Source: an uncultured Eubacteriales bacterium
GTDB lineage: Bacteria > Bacillota > Clostridia > Oscillospirales > CAG-272
NCBI GenBank assembly: GCA_934446365.1
Contig: CAKSDZ010000003.1
Coordinates: 186,001 to 250,000 of the forward strand
Length of the DNA: 64,000 nt
Direction: 5' to 3'
Position numbers and translations under genes: made by a program. How positions within the stretch are numbered: position 1 is the stretch's first letter; every line of letters begins with the position of its first letter. This document shows positions 40,860 through 48,740 of the stretch, in pieces. The notes beneath the pieces were generated by a model, which had not been told where the DNA came from, did no database searches, and saw only the letters and a list, made by a program, of their open reading frames with translations.

Positions 40860-40889
40860 TTGTATTTCATTTTGTCAAAAGTTTATAAT
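40860..40889 (+). promoter_or_regulatory. Promoter of the tail-protein pair
   Basis: TTGTAT (40860-40865) and TATAAT (40884-40889), spacer 18 bp. Confidence 0.6.
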
Positions 40890-40896
40890 AAATCAG

Positions 40897-40914
40897 AAAC
40901 ATATGTTTCAAACA
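40897..40914 (+). promoter_or_regulatory. Shared operator-like motif, copy B
   Basis: AAACATATGTTTCAAACA, 7 bp after the -10 box. It contains the perfect 14-bp palindrome GAAACATATGTTTC (40896-40909) and matches copy A at 16 of 18 positions. Confidence 0.55.
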
Positions 40915-40993
40915 ATTAAGCGAATAATATGCGGAAATAATCGAACGTGCGATTGCAAATGCATGACATTGTTTCCGCAGCAAAGGAGGCTTT

Positions 40994-41461
40994 ATGAACA
41001 TCAAATTTCATGTGAACAGACAGCATATTGCGCGGACGGACCATGTGTATGTCGTCGCCGGCAGCCGCAATTTTCTCGGCTGTGAATTTACCTTTACGCC
41101 GGAGTGGGCGGGAACTGTCAAAACCGCTATCTTCCGGAACGGTGATACGGCGTATCATGTCGTTTTGGAGAACGATGCGATTGCCGCTTCGGAGATGCCC
41201 GTGCTGTCCGCAGGATGCTGGGGCGTCTCGGTTTTCGGCGGGAACCTTATCACGGCGGACAGCGCGCCGCTTGTCGTCGCCCGGTCGGGATATGCCGAGG
41301 GAACGGCTCCGGAGGCGCCTTCCGCCACGGTATATGAGACGTTGAGCGGCATGATTTCGCAGGCGATCGCAAAGACGGACGCTTTGGAGGAAAAAATCGA
41401 GGGCGGAACGTCCGGCGGAACGCCGGTGACGATTGCGGACGGAACACTTTACATCAATTAA
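40994..41461 (+). CDS. Phage upper-baseplate-like (BppU-type) protein
   Basis: A 155-aa protein with the pattern of phage receptor-binding or baseplate proteins: an N-terminal beta domain (EFTFTPEWAGTVKTAIFRNG, GCWGVSVFGGNLITADSAPL), VARSGYAEGTAPEAPSATVYETL, a short coiled coil (ISQAIAKTDALEEKIEG), a glycine-serine linker and a short beta ending. AAAGGAGG precedes its ATG. The next gene begins 11 bp later. No terminase, capsid or tape-measure gene is nearby. Confidence 0.65.
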   Translation: MNIKFHVNRQHIARTDHVYVVAGSRNFLGCEFTFTPEWAGTVKTAIFRNGDTAYHVVLENDAIAASEMPVLSAGCWGVSVFGGNLITADSAPLVVARSGYAEGTAPEAPSATVYETLSGMISQAIAKTDALEEKIEGGTSGGTPVTIADGTLYIN

Positions 41462-41472
41462 GGGAGGAAATT

Positions 41473-42975
41473 ATGAAAATATCCAAAATTTACGACAACA
41501 AAACAAATACCGAATACGAGCTTGCGGACGAAGGCGCGAGAAGCGGCGCGGCGCTTGCGGACGGCGCTGTCACGCCGGAAAAAACCTCGTTCGGACATAT
41601 CCTGCATAAGACGTCGGCAAATCTCTATGACCCGTCGGTGCAGACGGACGATACGATAAGTCCGCATTATTTCGTGAACGGCGTGCCATATGAGACGACG
41701 AAGTTCGATCTTTCCTACAACTGCACGGCGATGATTGCGGTGGAGCCGTCGACCGCCTATTGGCTCGGACTGATACCGGCGATAAACGGCTATACCAAGC
41801 CGTGGGGCGATGCCGCCTACGGTATCTTTTTCTATGATGCGGACGGCGCTTATATCAGCGGTACGACGGCGAACGCCTTTACCACGCCGTTGGCCGCCCG
41901 TTTTCTTCGCTTTAACTATGCGATGTATAAGGGCATGACGCTTTTTGAGGTCAACCGAACCTGCATGCTGGTGAAAGGAGAGGGCGCGCCTGCCGCCTAT
42001 GAGCGCTATTACGACTATTTCCTCGACACGCAGATCGAGTTTCTGAATTCGCGTGTGGACAGGCTGGCAAAGCCGGTGTATTATCACATCGACGGCGATG
42101 TGCTGGATATCGTTTATAAATATTCGGCGTCGCAGGATATGAGGGTACGGTTGAAAAAGAAAGGCGGAAACAATCTTTTTGATTTCTATCAGTTTGCATT
42201 GATCGATAACGGCACGGAGTTTGTTTCCTCCGATTACAGCGGCGGGACGATCTATATCACGACGCCGAGCGACTGGTTCGCGCCGTTTGTCATGGCTGCC
42301 CAAGAGAACATCGACGGAGACGCCGTCACGTCGGGCCATTTTACGGGCGGCAATCATGAATATACCAATACCGGAACCGGAGGAACGCCTACGGCGCGCT
42401 GTTCGGAGCTTAAATTTTTTGCCGACGGCAGACAGGTTTCCGACGGCGCCGCGGACACGGTGATCGAGGGCTATTGCGACAGGATGGAAATTCTTTGGAC
42501 AAATTATGTGCAGGCCTACAACACAAAAAAGGCGGACGGCACGGGGCGCGAGGTGCTGTGTGAGCGTCACAGAATGCTCTTTGACGGCGTCCGCTTTTGG
42601 GTGCGGACAGAACTGATTCCGCTGGAAGCCGTGACGGTTTCCGCTTGGTACGGTCTGCAATGCGCGACCTCGCATCTTTGGCAGGGAACGGCGCATTATA
42701 TCGGCGGCGAGAACCGTGCCCGTTTCGATGTTACGACAGCTACGGAATGCGGGAACAAAAACGCGACCGCGCTTGTAATCGAGAAGGACGCCAATGTGTT
42801 GGAGATGTCCGTCGATCCTGCCGTCGATTTGGGCGACCGCCGTTACTATGCCGGAACGCAGGGCATTTTTACAACGACATACAGCAAAGCGTATATGTAT
42901 ATAATCCAAGGCGCCACACTTGCGGCGAATTCGGTATATACCCTTGAAGGGAGTTATCGCTTTTCTTCAAAATAA
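41473..42975 (+). CDS. Phage tail-fibre-like protein
   Basis: A 500-aa beta-rich protein. The N-terminus (KIYDNKTNTEYELADEGARS) carries a short domain common in tail fibres. Residues about 45-180 resemble a carbohydrate-binding or receptor-binding module (ANLYDPSVQTDDTISPHYF, AVEPSTAYWLGLIP). The rest (about 200-500) has many aromatic and acidic residues, as in adhesion domains. It may bind a host surface glycan. It is the second gene after the promoter at 40860. Confidence 0.6.
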   Translation: MKISKIYDNKTNTEYELADEGARSGAALADGAVTPEKTSFGHILHKTSANLYDPSVQTDDTISPHYFVNGVPYETTKFDLSYNCTAMIAVEPSTAYWLGLIPAINGYTKPWGDAAYGIFFYDADGAYISGTTANAFTTPLAARFLRFNYAMYKGMTLFEVNRTCMLVKGEGAPAAYERYYDYFLDTQIEFLNSRVDRLAKPVYYHIDGDVLDIVYKYSASQDMRVRLKKKGGNNLFDFYQFALIDNGTEFVSSDYSGGTIYITTPSDWFAPFVMAAQENIDGDAVTSGHFTGGNHEYTNTGTGGTPTARCSELKFFADGRQVSDGAADTVIEGYCDRMEILWTNYVQAYNTKKADGTGREVLCERHRMLFDGVRFWVRTELIPLEAVTVSAWYGLQCATSHLWQGTAHYIGGENRARFDVTTATECGNKNATALVIEKDANVLEMSVDPAVDLGDRRYYAGTQGIFTTTYSKAYMYIIQGATLAANSVYTLEGSYRFSSK

Positions 42976-42992
42976 AAAATTGAAAAAAGGAA

Positions 42993-43021
42993 TTGACAAA
43001 GCCGAAGGGATATGATATAAT
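42993..43021 (+). promoter_or_regulatory. Consensus promoter of the siderophore operon
   Basis: TTGACA (42993-42998) and TATAAT (43016-43021), spacer 17 bp: a perfect consensus promoter. Confidence 0.88.
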
Positions 43022-43029
43022 GCACGGGA

Positions 43030-43088
43030 ACGCGCGATGTGAAAGAACATGTAAGTCCAGTTTCTTTCCGTCGCGCGTATTCTTTTTG
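43030..43088 (+). terminator. Leader terminator in front of the siderophore operon
   Basis: ACGCGCGA (43030-43037) pairs with TCGCGCGT (43071-43078), with an inner GAAAGAAC/GTTTCTTTC helix, followed by ATTCTTTTTG. It starts within about 10 nt of the expected transcription start, so most transcripts would end as a 60-nt RNA unless the leader is controlled. Confidence 0.75.
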
Positions 43089-43095
43089 CCTATTG

Positions 43096-43111
43096 GTTAG
43101 TGATGACTAAC
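43096..43111 (+). promoter_or_regulatory. Inverted repeat, possible metal-regulator site
   Basis: GTTAG (43096-43100) and CTAAC (43107-43111) form an inverted repeat with a 6-bp gap upstream of the first permease gene. It resembles half-sites of DtxR-type iron regulators, but the spacing is not the standard one, so this is a guess. Confidence 0.3.
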
Positions 43112-43168
43112 TTTTTTGAACTTCCGCTCGTTCATTTTGGCGGGTGCGGCTTTCGGTTGGGAGGGAAT

Positions 43169-44200
43169 ATGTTTGTAAAAAAACATCTGTCGACAATTAT
43201 TTTGGCGGTGGTATTGCTGATTTTGTCGGCGGTTTCGCTGTTTATCGGTGTATTCGATATCAGCATATCCGGACTTTTCAGCGGGGATGCGCAGCAGCTC
43301 GGTGTCTTTCTCGCTTCGCGTCTGCCACGGCTTCTTGCGATTTTGTGTACAGGCGTCGGTATGAGCGTGGCGGGACTGATCATGCAGCAGCTTTGTATGA
43401 ATAAATTCGTGTCTCCCACGACGGGCGCGACGATTTCCGCGGCTGAGCTCGGCGTTCTGATTGCCATGGTGTTTATTCCCTCGTCCACGCTGTGGAGCCG
43501 GACTATCGTATCGTTTGTGTTCGCGATTCTCGGAACATGGATTTTTGTCGCTTTTATTCAGCGTGTCAAATTCAAGGATGTGGTCATGGTGCCGCTTGTG
43601 GGCATCATGTTCGGCAATGTGCTGACGGGACTTACCAATTTTATCGCCTATAAATATGATATGACCCAGCAGCTTTCCGGCTGGCTTACCGGCAACTTCT
43701 CGATGGTCTTGCAGGGCAGATATGAGATCGTGTATCTTGTGGTGCCGCTTGTGATTCTTGCCTTTGTATTCGCCAATTACTTCAATATTGTCGGAATGGG
43801 CAAGGATTTTTCCAAAAATCTCGGTGTCAATTACAACGTTGTGCTGTTTTTGGGAATCACGATATCGGCCATGATTTCGGCTGCGATTGTCGTCATCGTC
43901 GGACAGATTTCGTATGTGGGACTCATCATCCCCAATATCGTCGCCATGTTCAAGGGCGATAAAATAAGAGGAACGCTGATCGATACGGCGCTTTTCGGCG
44001 GGCTGTTCGTGCTTGTGTGCGATATCATTGCAAGGGTGATTATAACGCCCTATGAAATGCCGATCGAGCTGATTGTCGGTATTGTAGGCAGTATCGTATT
44101 CATCTTTACGATTATTTATCGGCTGAAATACGGACAAAAATCGGTGAAGCTTGTGAAATCCCTGCGCAAGGAAGCGGAGGAGAAAGGCGGTAATTCATGA
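43169..44200 (+). CDS. Siderophore ABC transporter permease (FecCD family)
   Basis: A 343-aa membrane protein with about nine helices of the FecCD/BtuC type, one half of the channel for ferric siderophore uptake. RLPRLLAILCTGVGMSVAGLI and SFVGLIIPN-like SYVGLIIPNIVAMFKG are the family signatures. The start at 43169 follows GGGAGGG; an upstream ATG lacks such a site. The gene order permease-permease-ATPase-binding protein equals that of the Bacillus YclNOPQ petrobactin system. The stop overlaps the next start (ATGA). Confidence 0.92.
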   Translation: MFVKKHLSTIILAVVLLILSAVSLFIGVFDISISGLFSGDAQQLGVFLASRLPRLLAILCTGVGMSVAGLIMQQLCMNKFVSPTTGATISAAELGVLIAMVFIPSSTLWSRTIVSFVFAILGTWIFVAFIQRVKFKDVVMVPLVGIMFGNVLTGLTNFIAYKYDMTQQLSGWLTGNFSMVLQGRYEIVYLVVPLVILAFVFANYFNIVGMGKDFSKNLGVNYNVVLFLGITISAMISAAIVVIVGQISYVGLIIPNIVAMFKGDKIRGTLIDTALFGGLFVLVCDIIARVIITPYEMPIELIVGIVGSIVFIFTIIYRLKYGQKSVKLVKSLRKEAEEKGGNS

Positions 44201-45252
44201 ATGACAGTGCCATCAAGGGGGGCGGCATGACCGCGGAAAAAGCCCCCGGCGTCAAAAAAAGGGAAAAAGTGCGTGCCGACGGAAAAACCGTCCGCGCCAA
44301 TACCGCGAAGCTCATCATTCTCGCGGTTCTGGCGATTGCGTGCATCGTTTTATATCTGCTTTTGGGACTGAATTTCGACAAGATGAAATTTGTCGTATAT
44401 TCCATGCAGATACGTATTCCCAAGCTGATTGCCATGCTGATTGCGGCCTTTGCCATCGGCGCGGCGTCAATCGTTTTTCAAACCATTATCGGCAACAGGA
44501 TTGTCACGCCGTGTCTTTTGGGTATGAATGCCCTTTATACGCTGACGCATACCGCGATATTTTTCGTGGTGGGGATGGGCAGTGTGCTTGTGGCGAACAG
44601 CAATGTTTCCTTTGCGATCGACCTTGTCGTCATGTCGGTCGTCGCGATGTTTATTTACAGCTATATGTTCAAGAAAACCAAGCACAACATTCTTTACATA
44701 TTGCTGATCGGTACGGTGCTCGCCTCGCTTTTTTCCAGTATTCAGAGTACCTTGATCCGGATTATGGATCCCAACGAGTATGAGGTGCTGCTCACGACGC
44801 TTGTCGCGAGCTTTGAGAATATCAATTCCGAGATTATGATTTTCGCCGTCGTCCTGCTTGCCGTCATCATCGCGGTGTTGTGGCGGGATATCGCGCTTTT
44901 GGATGTGATGACGCTCGGCAAGGCGCAGGCCACCAATTTGGGCGTCGATTATGACAGAAGTGTGCGGCGGCTTCTGCTTGGCGTCACACTGTTTATCGCG
45001 GTTGCCACCGCGATGGTGGGACCTATATCGTTCTTGGGTCTGATTATAGCCAATTTGGCAAGAGAGTTTCTGCGAACCTACAAGCATACGCAGCTTATCT
45101 TGACTTCGACCATGTTCGGCATGATTGTTTTGATCGGCGGACAGCTGCTTGTGGAGCATGTTTTCAGTTACAGCATTCCGGTCAGCGTTTTTGTAACGCT
45201 GTTCGGCGGCGCTTACTTCCTCTATCTGCTGCTGAGACGGAAGAAAGCATAA
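44197..45252 (+). CDS. Siderophore ABC transporter permease 2 (FecCD family)
   Basis: A 351-aa permease, the partner of the previous gene, with a basic 40-residue N-terminal extension before the first helix. It carries RIPKLIAMLIAAFAIGAASI and the conserved GPISFLGLIIANLAREFL loop that contacts the ATPase. It overlaps the first permease gene by 4 bp and is followed by the ATPase after 16 bp. Confidence 0.92.
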   Translation: MNDSAIKGGGMTAEKAPGVKKREKVRADGKTVRANTAKLIILAVLAIACIVLYLLLGLNFDKMKFVVYSMQIRIPKLIAMLIAAFAIGAASIVFQTIIGNRIVTPCLLGMNALYTLTHTAIFFVVGMGSVLVANSNVSFAIDLVVMSVVAMFIYSYMFKKTKHNILYILLIGTVLASLFSSIQSTLIRIMDPNEYEVLLTTLVASFENINSEIMIFAVVLLAVIIAVLWRDIALLDVMTLGKAQATNLGVDYDRSVRRLLLGVTLFIAVATAMVGPISFLGLIIANLAREFLRTYKHTQLILTSTMFGMIVLIGGQLLVEHVFSYSIPVSVFVTLFGGAYFLYLLLRRKKA

Positions 45253-45268
45253 CACGGAGGTATCGGAT

Positions 45269-46021
45269 ATGGTAGTAAAGGATTTGATAAAAAAATACGA
45301 TGGAAAACCCGTCGTCGACAGTGTCGATTTCGAGCTTCATAAGGGCAAAGTGACCTCGCTTATCGGTCCGAACGGCGCGGGAAAGTCCACGGTTATGGGG
45401 ATTATATCCCGCTTGATTGCAAGGGATTCGGGCGTCGTCCAGTTTCTTGGTGAGGATATCTCCAAATGGAAAAGCAAGGAGCTGGCAAAGCATCTTGCAA
45501 TTCTCACGCAGACGAACAACATTCAGATGAAGCTGACGGTGCGTGAGCTTGTGGCGTTCGGCCGTTTCCCGTATTCGTCGGGGAGACATACGCCGCAGGA
45601 TATCGAAATCATAGACAGGGCAATCCGCTATATGGAGCTTGACGAGATACAGGACAGGTTTATAGACGAGCTTTCAGGCGGTCAGAGACAGCGGGCTTAT
45701 ATCGCGATGGTGATTGCGCAGGACACCGATTATGTGCTGCTCGACGAGCCGACGAACAATCTCGACATATATCATGCGAGAAATCTGATGCGGACGGTAA
45801 GGGCGCTTTGCGACGAGCTCGGCAAAACGGTGGTGCTTGTTCTGCACGAGCTGAATTATGCCGCCTTTTATTCGGATTATATTTGTGCGATGAAAAACGG
45901 AAAAATCGCGAAATACGGTACGGTAAAGGAGGTGATGACGAAGGAAAATCTCTCTCAAATTTACAGCGTGGATTTTGAAATCATTGAAATCGAAGGAAAA
46001 CCGTTATCAATTTACTATTAA
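45269..46021 (+). CDS. Siderophore ABC transporter ATP-binding protein (FecE family)
   Basis: A 250-aa ATPase powering siderophore import. Walker A GPNGAGKST, signature LSGGQRQRAYIAM, Walker B VLLDEPTNNLD and the switch histidine in VLVLHELN are all intact. ITQTNNIQMKLTVRELVAFGRFP-type sequence precedes the signature, as in YclP/FepC. It is third in the operon. Confidence 0.94.
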   Translation: MVVKDLIKKYDGKPVVDSVDFELHKGKVTSLIGPNGAGKSTVMGIISRLIARDSGVVQFLGEDISKWKSKELAKHLAILTQTNNIQMKLTVRELVAFGRFPYSSGRHTPQDIEIIDRAIRYMELDEIQDRFIDELSGGQRQRAYIAMVIAQDTDYVLLDEPTNNLDIYHARNLMRTVRALCDELGKTVVLVLHELNYAAFYSDYICAMKNGKIAKYGTVKEVMTKENLSQIYSVDFEIIEIEGKPLSIYY

Positions 46022-46035
46022 AAGGAGAATCAAAC

Positions 46036-47034
46036 ATGAAAAAAATTATCGCTTTTATTCTTGCTATGGCCATGACGGCCATGCTGTGCCTCGCGCTGAC
46101 CTCCTGCTCGGATGAAGATGAGGATGAGGAAAAACAAACCGTCAAGATCACTTCTCTGAATGCAAACGGAGAGGAATTTGAAAACGAAGTGCCTTATCAG
46201 CCGAAGCGCGTCGCAATCCTTGATTATGCCGTGCTCGATATGATGGATAATTTCGGCGTGGGAGACCGAGTGGTTTCCTCGGCGAGAACCACGATCGACT
46301 ATCTTTCCGAATATACGAAAAAAATGGATGCGGGAACGATCGTCGACCTCGGCAACTTGCAGACATACGATATGGAAAAGCTTCAACAGAGCGAGCCGGA
46401 TATCATCTTCATCGGCGGCAGACAGTCAAAAAATTATGACGAGCTGCAAAAAATCGCGCCTGTCGTTTATCTCAGCTGCACGGCCGGACAGGTCGTCAGC
46501 GATACGCTGAAAAACGCCAAAACCGTTGCTACCATCTTCGGTATCGACGAAGCCAAAATCACCGAGCTTACTGCGGGCTTCCATGCGCGAATCGATGCGT
46601 TGAAGGCTGTGGCGGCTCCGGCGGGTGAGCCGGCGAAAACCGCGATGGTCCTGATGTATACGAGCGATAAATCCATCGGCGCCTTGGGCTCCGGCGGACG
46701 CTGCTCCATCATCTGCGACGAGCTGAGCTTTGTGAATCTGTATGAAAGCAATGCGGATGCGACACACGGCGAGTCCTTTTCCTTTGAAACCATTGCCAAG
46801 CTGAATCCCGATTATCTGTTCGTACTTAACAGAGGCTTTATCACCTCCTCGGGCGAGACGAGCAATGCGTCGGTCGTGGAAGTCATGACCAACAGTCTTA
46901 CCGCCGGCACGACGGCGCTTCAAAACGGTCATTTGATTGTTATGGATCATCCCGATACATGGTATACGGCCGAGGGCGGCATCAGCGCGCTTGACACGAT
47001 GCTCGCCGACCTTGAGAGTGTATTGCTCCCCTGA
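46036..47034 (+). CDS. Siderophore-binding lipoprotein (YclQ/FatB-like)
   Basis: A 332-aa periplasmic-binding-type lipoprotein. The signal peptide ends LALTSCSDEDEDEE, with the lipobox cysteine at about residue 23 followed by a run of acidic residues. The mature part has the helical-backbone FecB/FhuD fold: PKRVAILDYAVLDMMDNFGV, EPDIIFIGGRQSKNYDEL and NPDYLFVLNRGF. It catches ferric siderophore, probably catechol or petrobactin-like by homology of the operon, outside the cell. It is the last transporter gene, followed by a terminator. Confidence 0.92.
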   Translation: MKKIIAFILAMAMTAMLCLALTSCSDEDEDEEKQTVKITSLNANGEEFENEVPYQPKRVAILDYAVLDMMDNFGVGDRVVSSARTTIDYLSEYTKKMDAGTIVDLGNLQTYDMEKLQQSEPDIIFIGGRQSKNYDELQKIAPVVYLSCTAGQVVSDTLKNAKTVATIFGIDEAKITELTAGFHARIDALKAVAAPAGEPAKTAMVLMYTSDKSIGALGSGGRCSIICDELSFVNLYESNADATHGESFSFETIAKLNPDYLFVLNRGFITSSGETSNASVVEVMTNSLTAGTTALQNGHLIVMDHPDTWYTAEGGISALDTMLADLESVLLP

Positions 47035-47085
47035 AATGAACAGCTCATTTTCCTTCCTATCCAATGATTGAAACCATATTATCTT

Positions 47086-47126
47086 CTCAAAAAGCAGATC
47101 GATGTCATATTGGTCTGCTTTTTGAG
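47086..47126 (+). terminator. Terminator of the siderophore operon
   Basis: CTCAAAAAGCAGA (47086-47098) pairs with TCTGCTTTTTGAG (47114-47126) around a 15-nt loop. Confidence 0.75.
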
Positions 47127-47224
47127 GCATCTTCCCGTGAAGCTGCGGCCGGCGCGGGAAGAAGAATCGCATAATACCCAAAGATGAATTTATAATGATC
47201 AATATTTTTAAGGAGATTAAGTAT

Positions 47225-47566
47225 ATGATGAACAAAACCGAATCCCCGGCGGCATGTCCCTGCTGTGAGAACCATTGTCCGTCCGACGATTTGAAATGCG
47301 GAAGAGGAAAAGCGCATTTCGGCCTGATTTCCGAGGGAAGGGGCGGTGTGTACCATGAAAATCGCGAGATAAAAACACTCGAAGACGAGGTGATTGTCCT
47401 TCTGCATCGATGCGGGCATTTCCTGCATCACAGCGCAGAGCAGGCTTCGGACCATGCGGCGCTGCTGAGCATTCTTTCCGAGGAGGAAAAGCGGAATTTG
47501 GCTGCTCTTCTGAAAAAATGCTTGCAGAGCTGGGAGAATGGCTCCGCGGGCGCGGAGAAGAGATAA
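47225..47566 (+). CDS. Small cysteine-rich protein
   Basis: A 113-aa protein. The N-terminal CPCCENHCPSDDLKCGRGKAH contains five closely spaced cysteines and probably binds a metal or iron-sulfur cluster. The rest is helical (EVIVLLHRCGHFLHHSAEQA, then LSEEEKRNLAALLKKCLQ), resembling a compact DNA- or partner-binding helix bundle. I recall similar proteins beside iron-transport genes in Clostridia but no assigned function. AAGGAG lies 9 bp before the ATG. It follows the siderophore operon in the same direction, after a terminator. Confidence 0.65.
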   Translation: MMNKTESPAACPCCENHCPSDDLKCGRGKAHFGLISEGRGGVYHENREIKTLEDEVIVLLHRCGHFLHHSAEQASDHAALLSILSEEEKRNLAALLKKCLQSWENGSAGAEKR

Positions 47567-47673
47567 ACGGTGTACGGAGGGGCAAAGGCAGTTTTCTCTG
47601 AAATTGCTTTCAGAGGGAAATGAGGGCATTTCCAAATGTTGCCCTTATACAATGAAATATTTTCCGACGATAA

Positions 47674-47703
47674 GAAAAGGGTGCGGGAAAGCCGCACCCT
47701 TTT
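47674..47703. terminator. Bidirectional terminator between converging genes
   Basis: AAAAGGGTGCGG (47674-47685) pairs perfectly with CCGCACCCTTTT (47692-47703), loop GAAAGC. Confidence 0.85.
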
Positions 47704-47737
47704 GGTGTATTGCACTTAGCTTGATAATTCACTGTGT

Positions 47738-48571
47738 TTATTCCCGAATGACCGTCCTTGCCGTGATATTGCCTCCGACGTCGCCGGAGACCGTTACGGT
47801 ACCGTTTCCATTCCCGCCGGAAATGGAAACATCCCCTTCGACGTCGCCGCACTGGATGGTTGCCGCTCCCGAGGCATCTTTGATGGTAACGCACCCTCCG
47901 ACGTCGCCGCAATTGACGGAACCGTTTGTCGTGGTGACATCACCGTCGACATCGCCGCAGTCGATAGCCCCGTTTCTCGTTGCGGCATCGCCGCCAACAT
48001 TGCCGCAGTCGATATGCCCGTTTGCCGTTGTGGCATCGCCGCCAACATCGCCGCAGTCGATAGCCCCGTTTGCCGTTGCGGCATCGCCGCCAACATCGCC
48101 GCAGCTGATAGAGCCGTTTGCCGTTGTGACATCACCCTTGACGTCGCCGCATTTGACGGAAAAATCGGATATGATATCGAGCGCATCGCCGTCATATTCA
48201 AGGGTGATGGTTGATTTTTCCTCGGTATATTCATTTTTGCCGGTGATTCTGTTTCCGATGAAAAGTACGGCGCGCAGCTTGCCGTCGTCCGGCCAATCGA
48301 GCAGGCGGTCGTTCTTTTCTTTTTGGACTGCTTTCGGCTCCGGGTCTTTCGGCTTCAAGCCGAAAAGCGTATCAATGGAAACGTCGAAGATTTCCGCAAT
48401 CCGCGGAAGCAGGGAAATATCGGGGCAGGAGAGGGCGTTTTCCCATTTGGAGACCGCCTGAAAGGTGACGCCGAGCTTTTCGGCCAGCGCGTCCTGTGTC
48501 AGGCCGGCGGATTTTCTGAGCTCCGTGATTTTTGTGCATAGAATGGTGTTGATATTTATGTCTGTATTCAT
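47738..48571 (-). CDS. XRE-family regulator fused to a repetitive beta-helix domain
   Basis: A 277-aa protein. Residues about 10-66 form an XRE/Cro helix-turn-helix (LRKSAGLTQDALAEKLGVTF, AVSKWENALSCPDISLLPRI). After a linker, residues from about 135 to 265 contain seven repeats built on CGDVGGDATTANGSID (16 residues), each starting CGDV or CGNV. Such regular repeats fold as a right-handed beta-helix, as in DUF4097-type or bactofilin-like domains. The cysteine at each repeat start would stack in a ladder. There is no membrane helix, so the regulator is cytoplasmic and may polymerise. Its target is unknown. Confidence 0.85.
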   Translation of the reverse strand: MNTDININTILCTKITELRKSAGLTQDALAEKLGVTFQAVSKWENALSCPDISLLPRIAEIFDVSIDTLFGLKPKDPEPKAVQKEKNDRLLDWPDDGKLRAVLFIGNRITGKNEYTEEKSTITLEYDGDALDIISDFSVKCGDVKGDVTTANGSISCGDVGGDAATANGAIDCGDVGGDATTANGHIDCGNVGGDAATRNGAIDCGDVDGDVTTTNGSVNCGDVGGCVTIKDASGAATIQCGDVEGDVSISGGNGNGTVTVSGDVGGNITARTVIRE

Positions 48572-48699
48572 AAGTATATGGATTCCTTTCCGGTAAAAAT
48601 TTGTCCCGAAAGGGAGCCTTTGTACCCCATGGCTGCACAGTGCTCCGTTTCGTTTCTGTCCTTAGTATGCCTGAGCGATGTGAAAAAATCAATAAAAAA

Positions 48700-48740
48700 T
48701 TGGTTGAATATGCATAAAAATAACTCAACCAAAAGTTGAA
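48700..48740 (-). terminator. Terminator of the alanyl-tRNA editing gene
   Basis: TTGGTTGA (48725-48732 on the complement) pairs with TCAACCAA (48700-48707), followed by TTTTTTATTG on the minus strand. The 5' arm contains the stop codon of the gene. Confidence 0.7.

Noticed and set aside
43096..43111. Classical Fur box
   Set aside because: The GATAATGATAATCATTATC pattern is not found; the inverted repeat is kept only as a weak candidate for another metal regulator.
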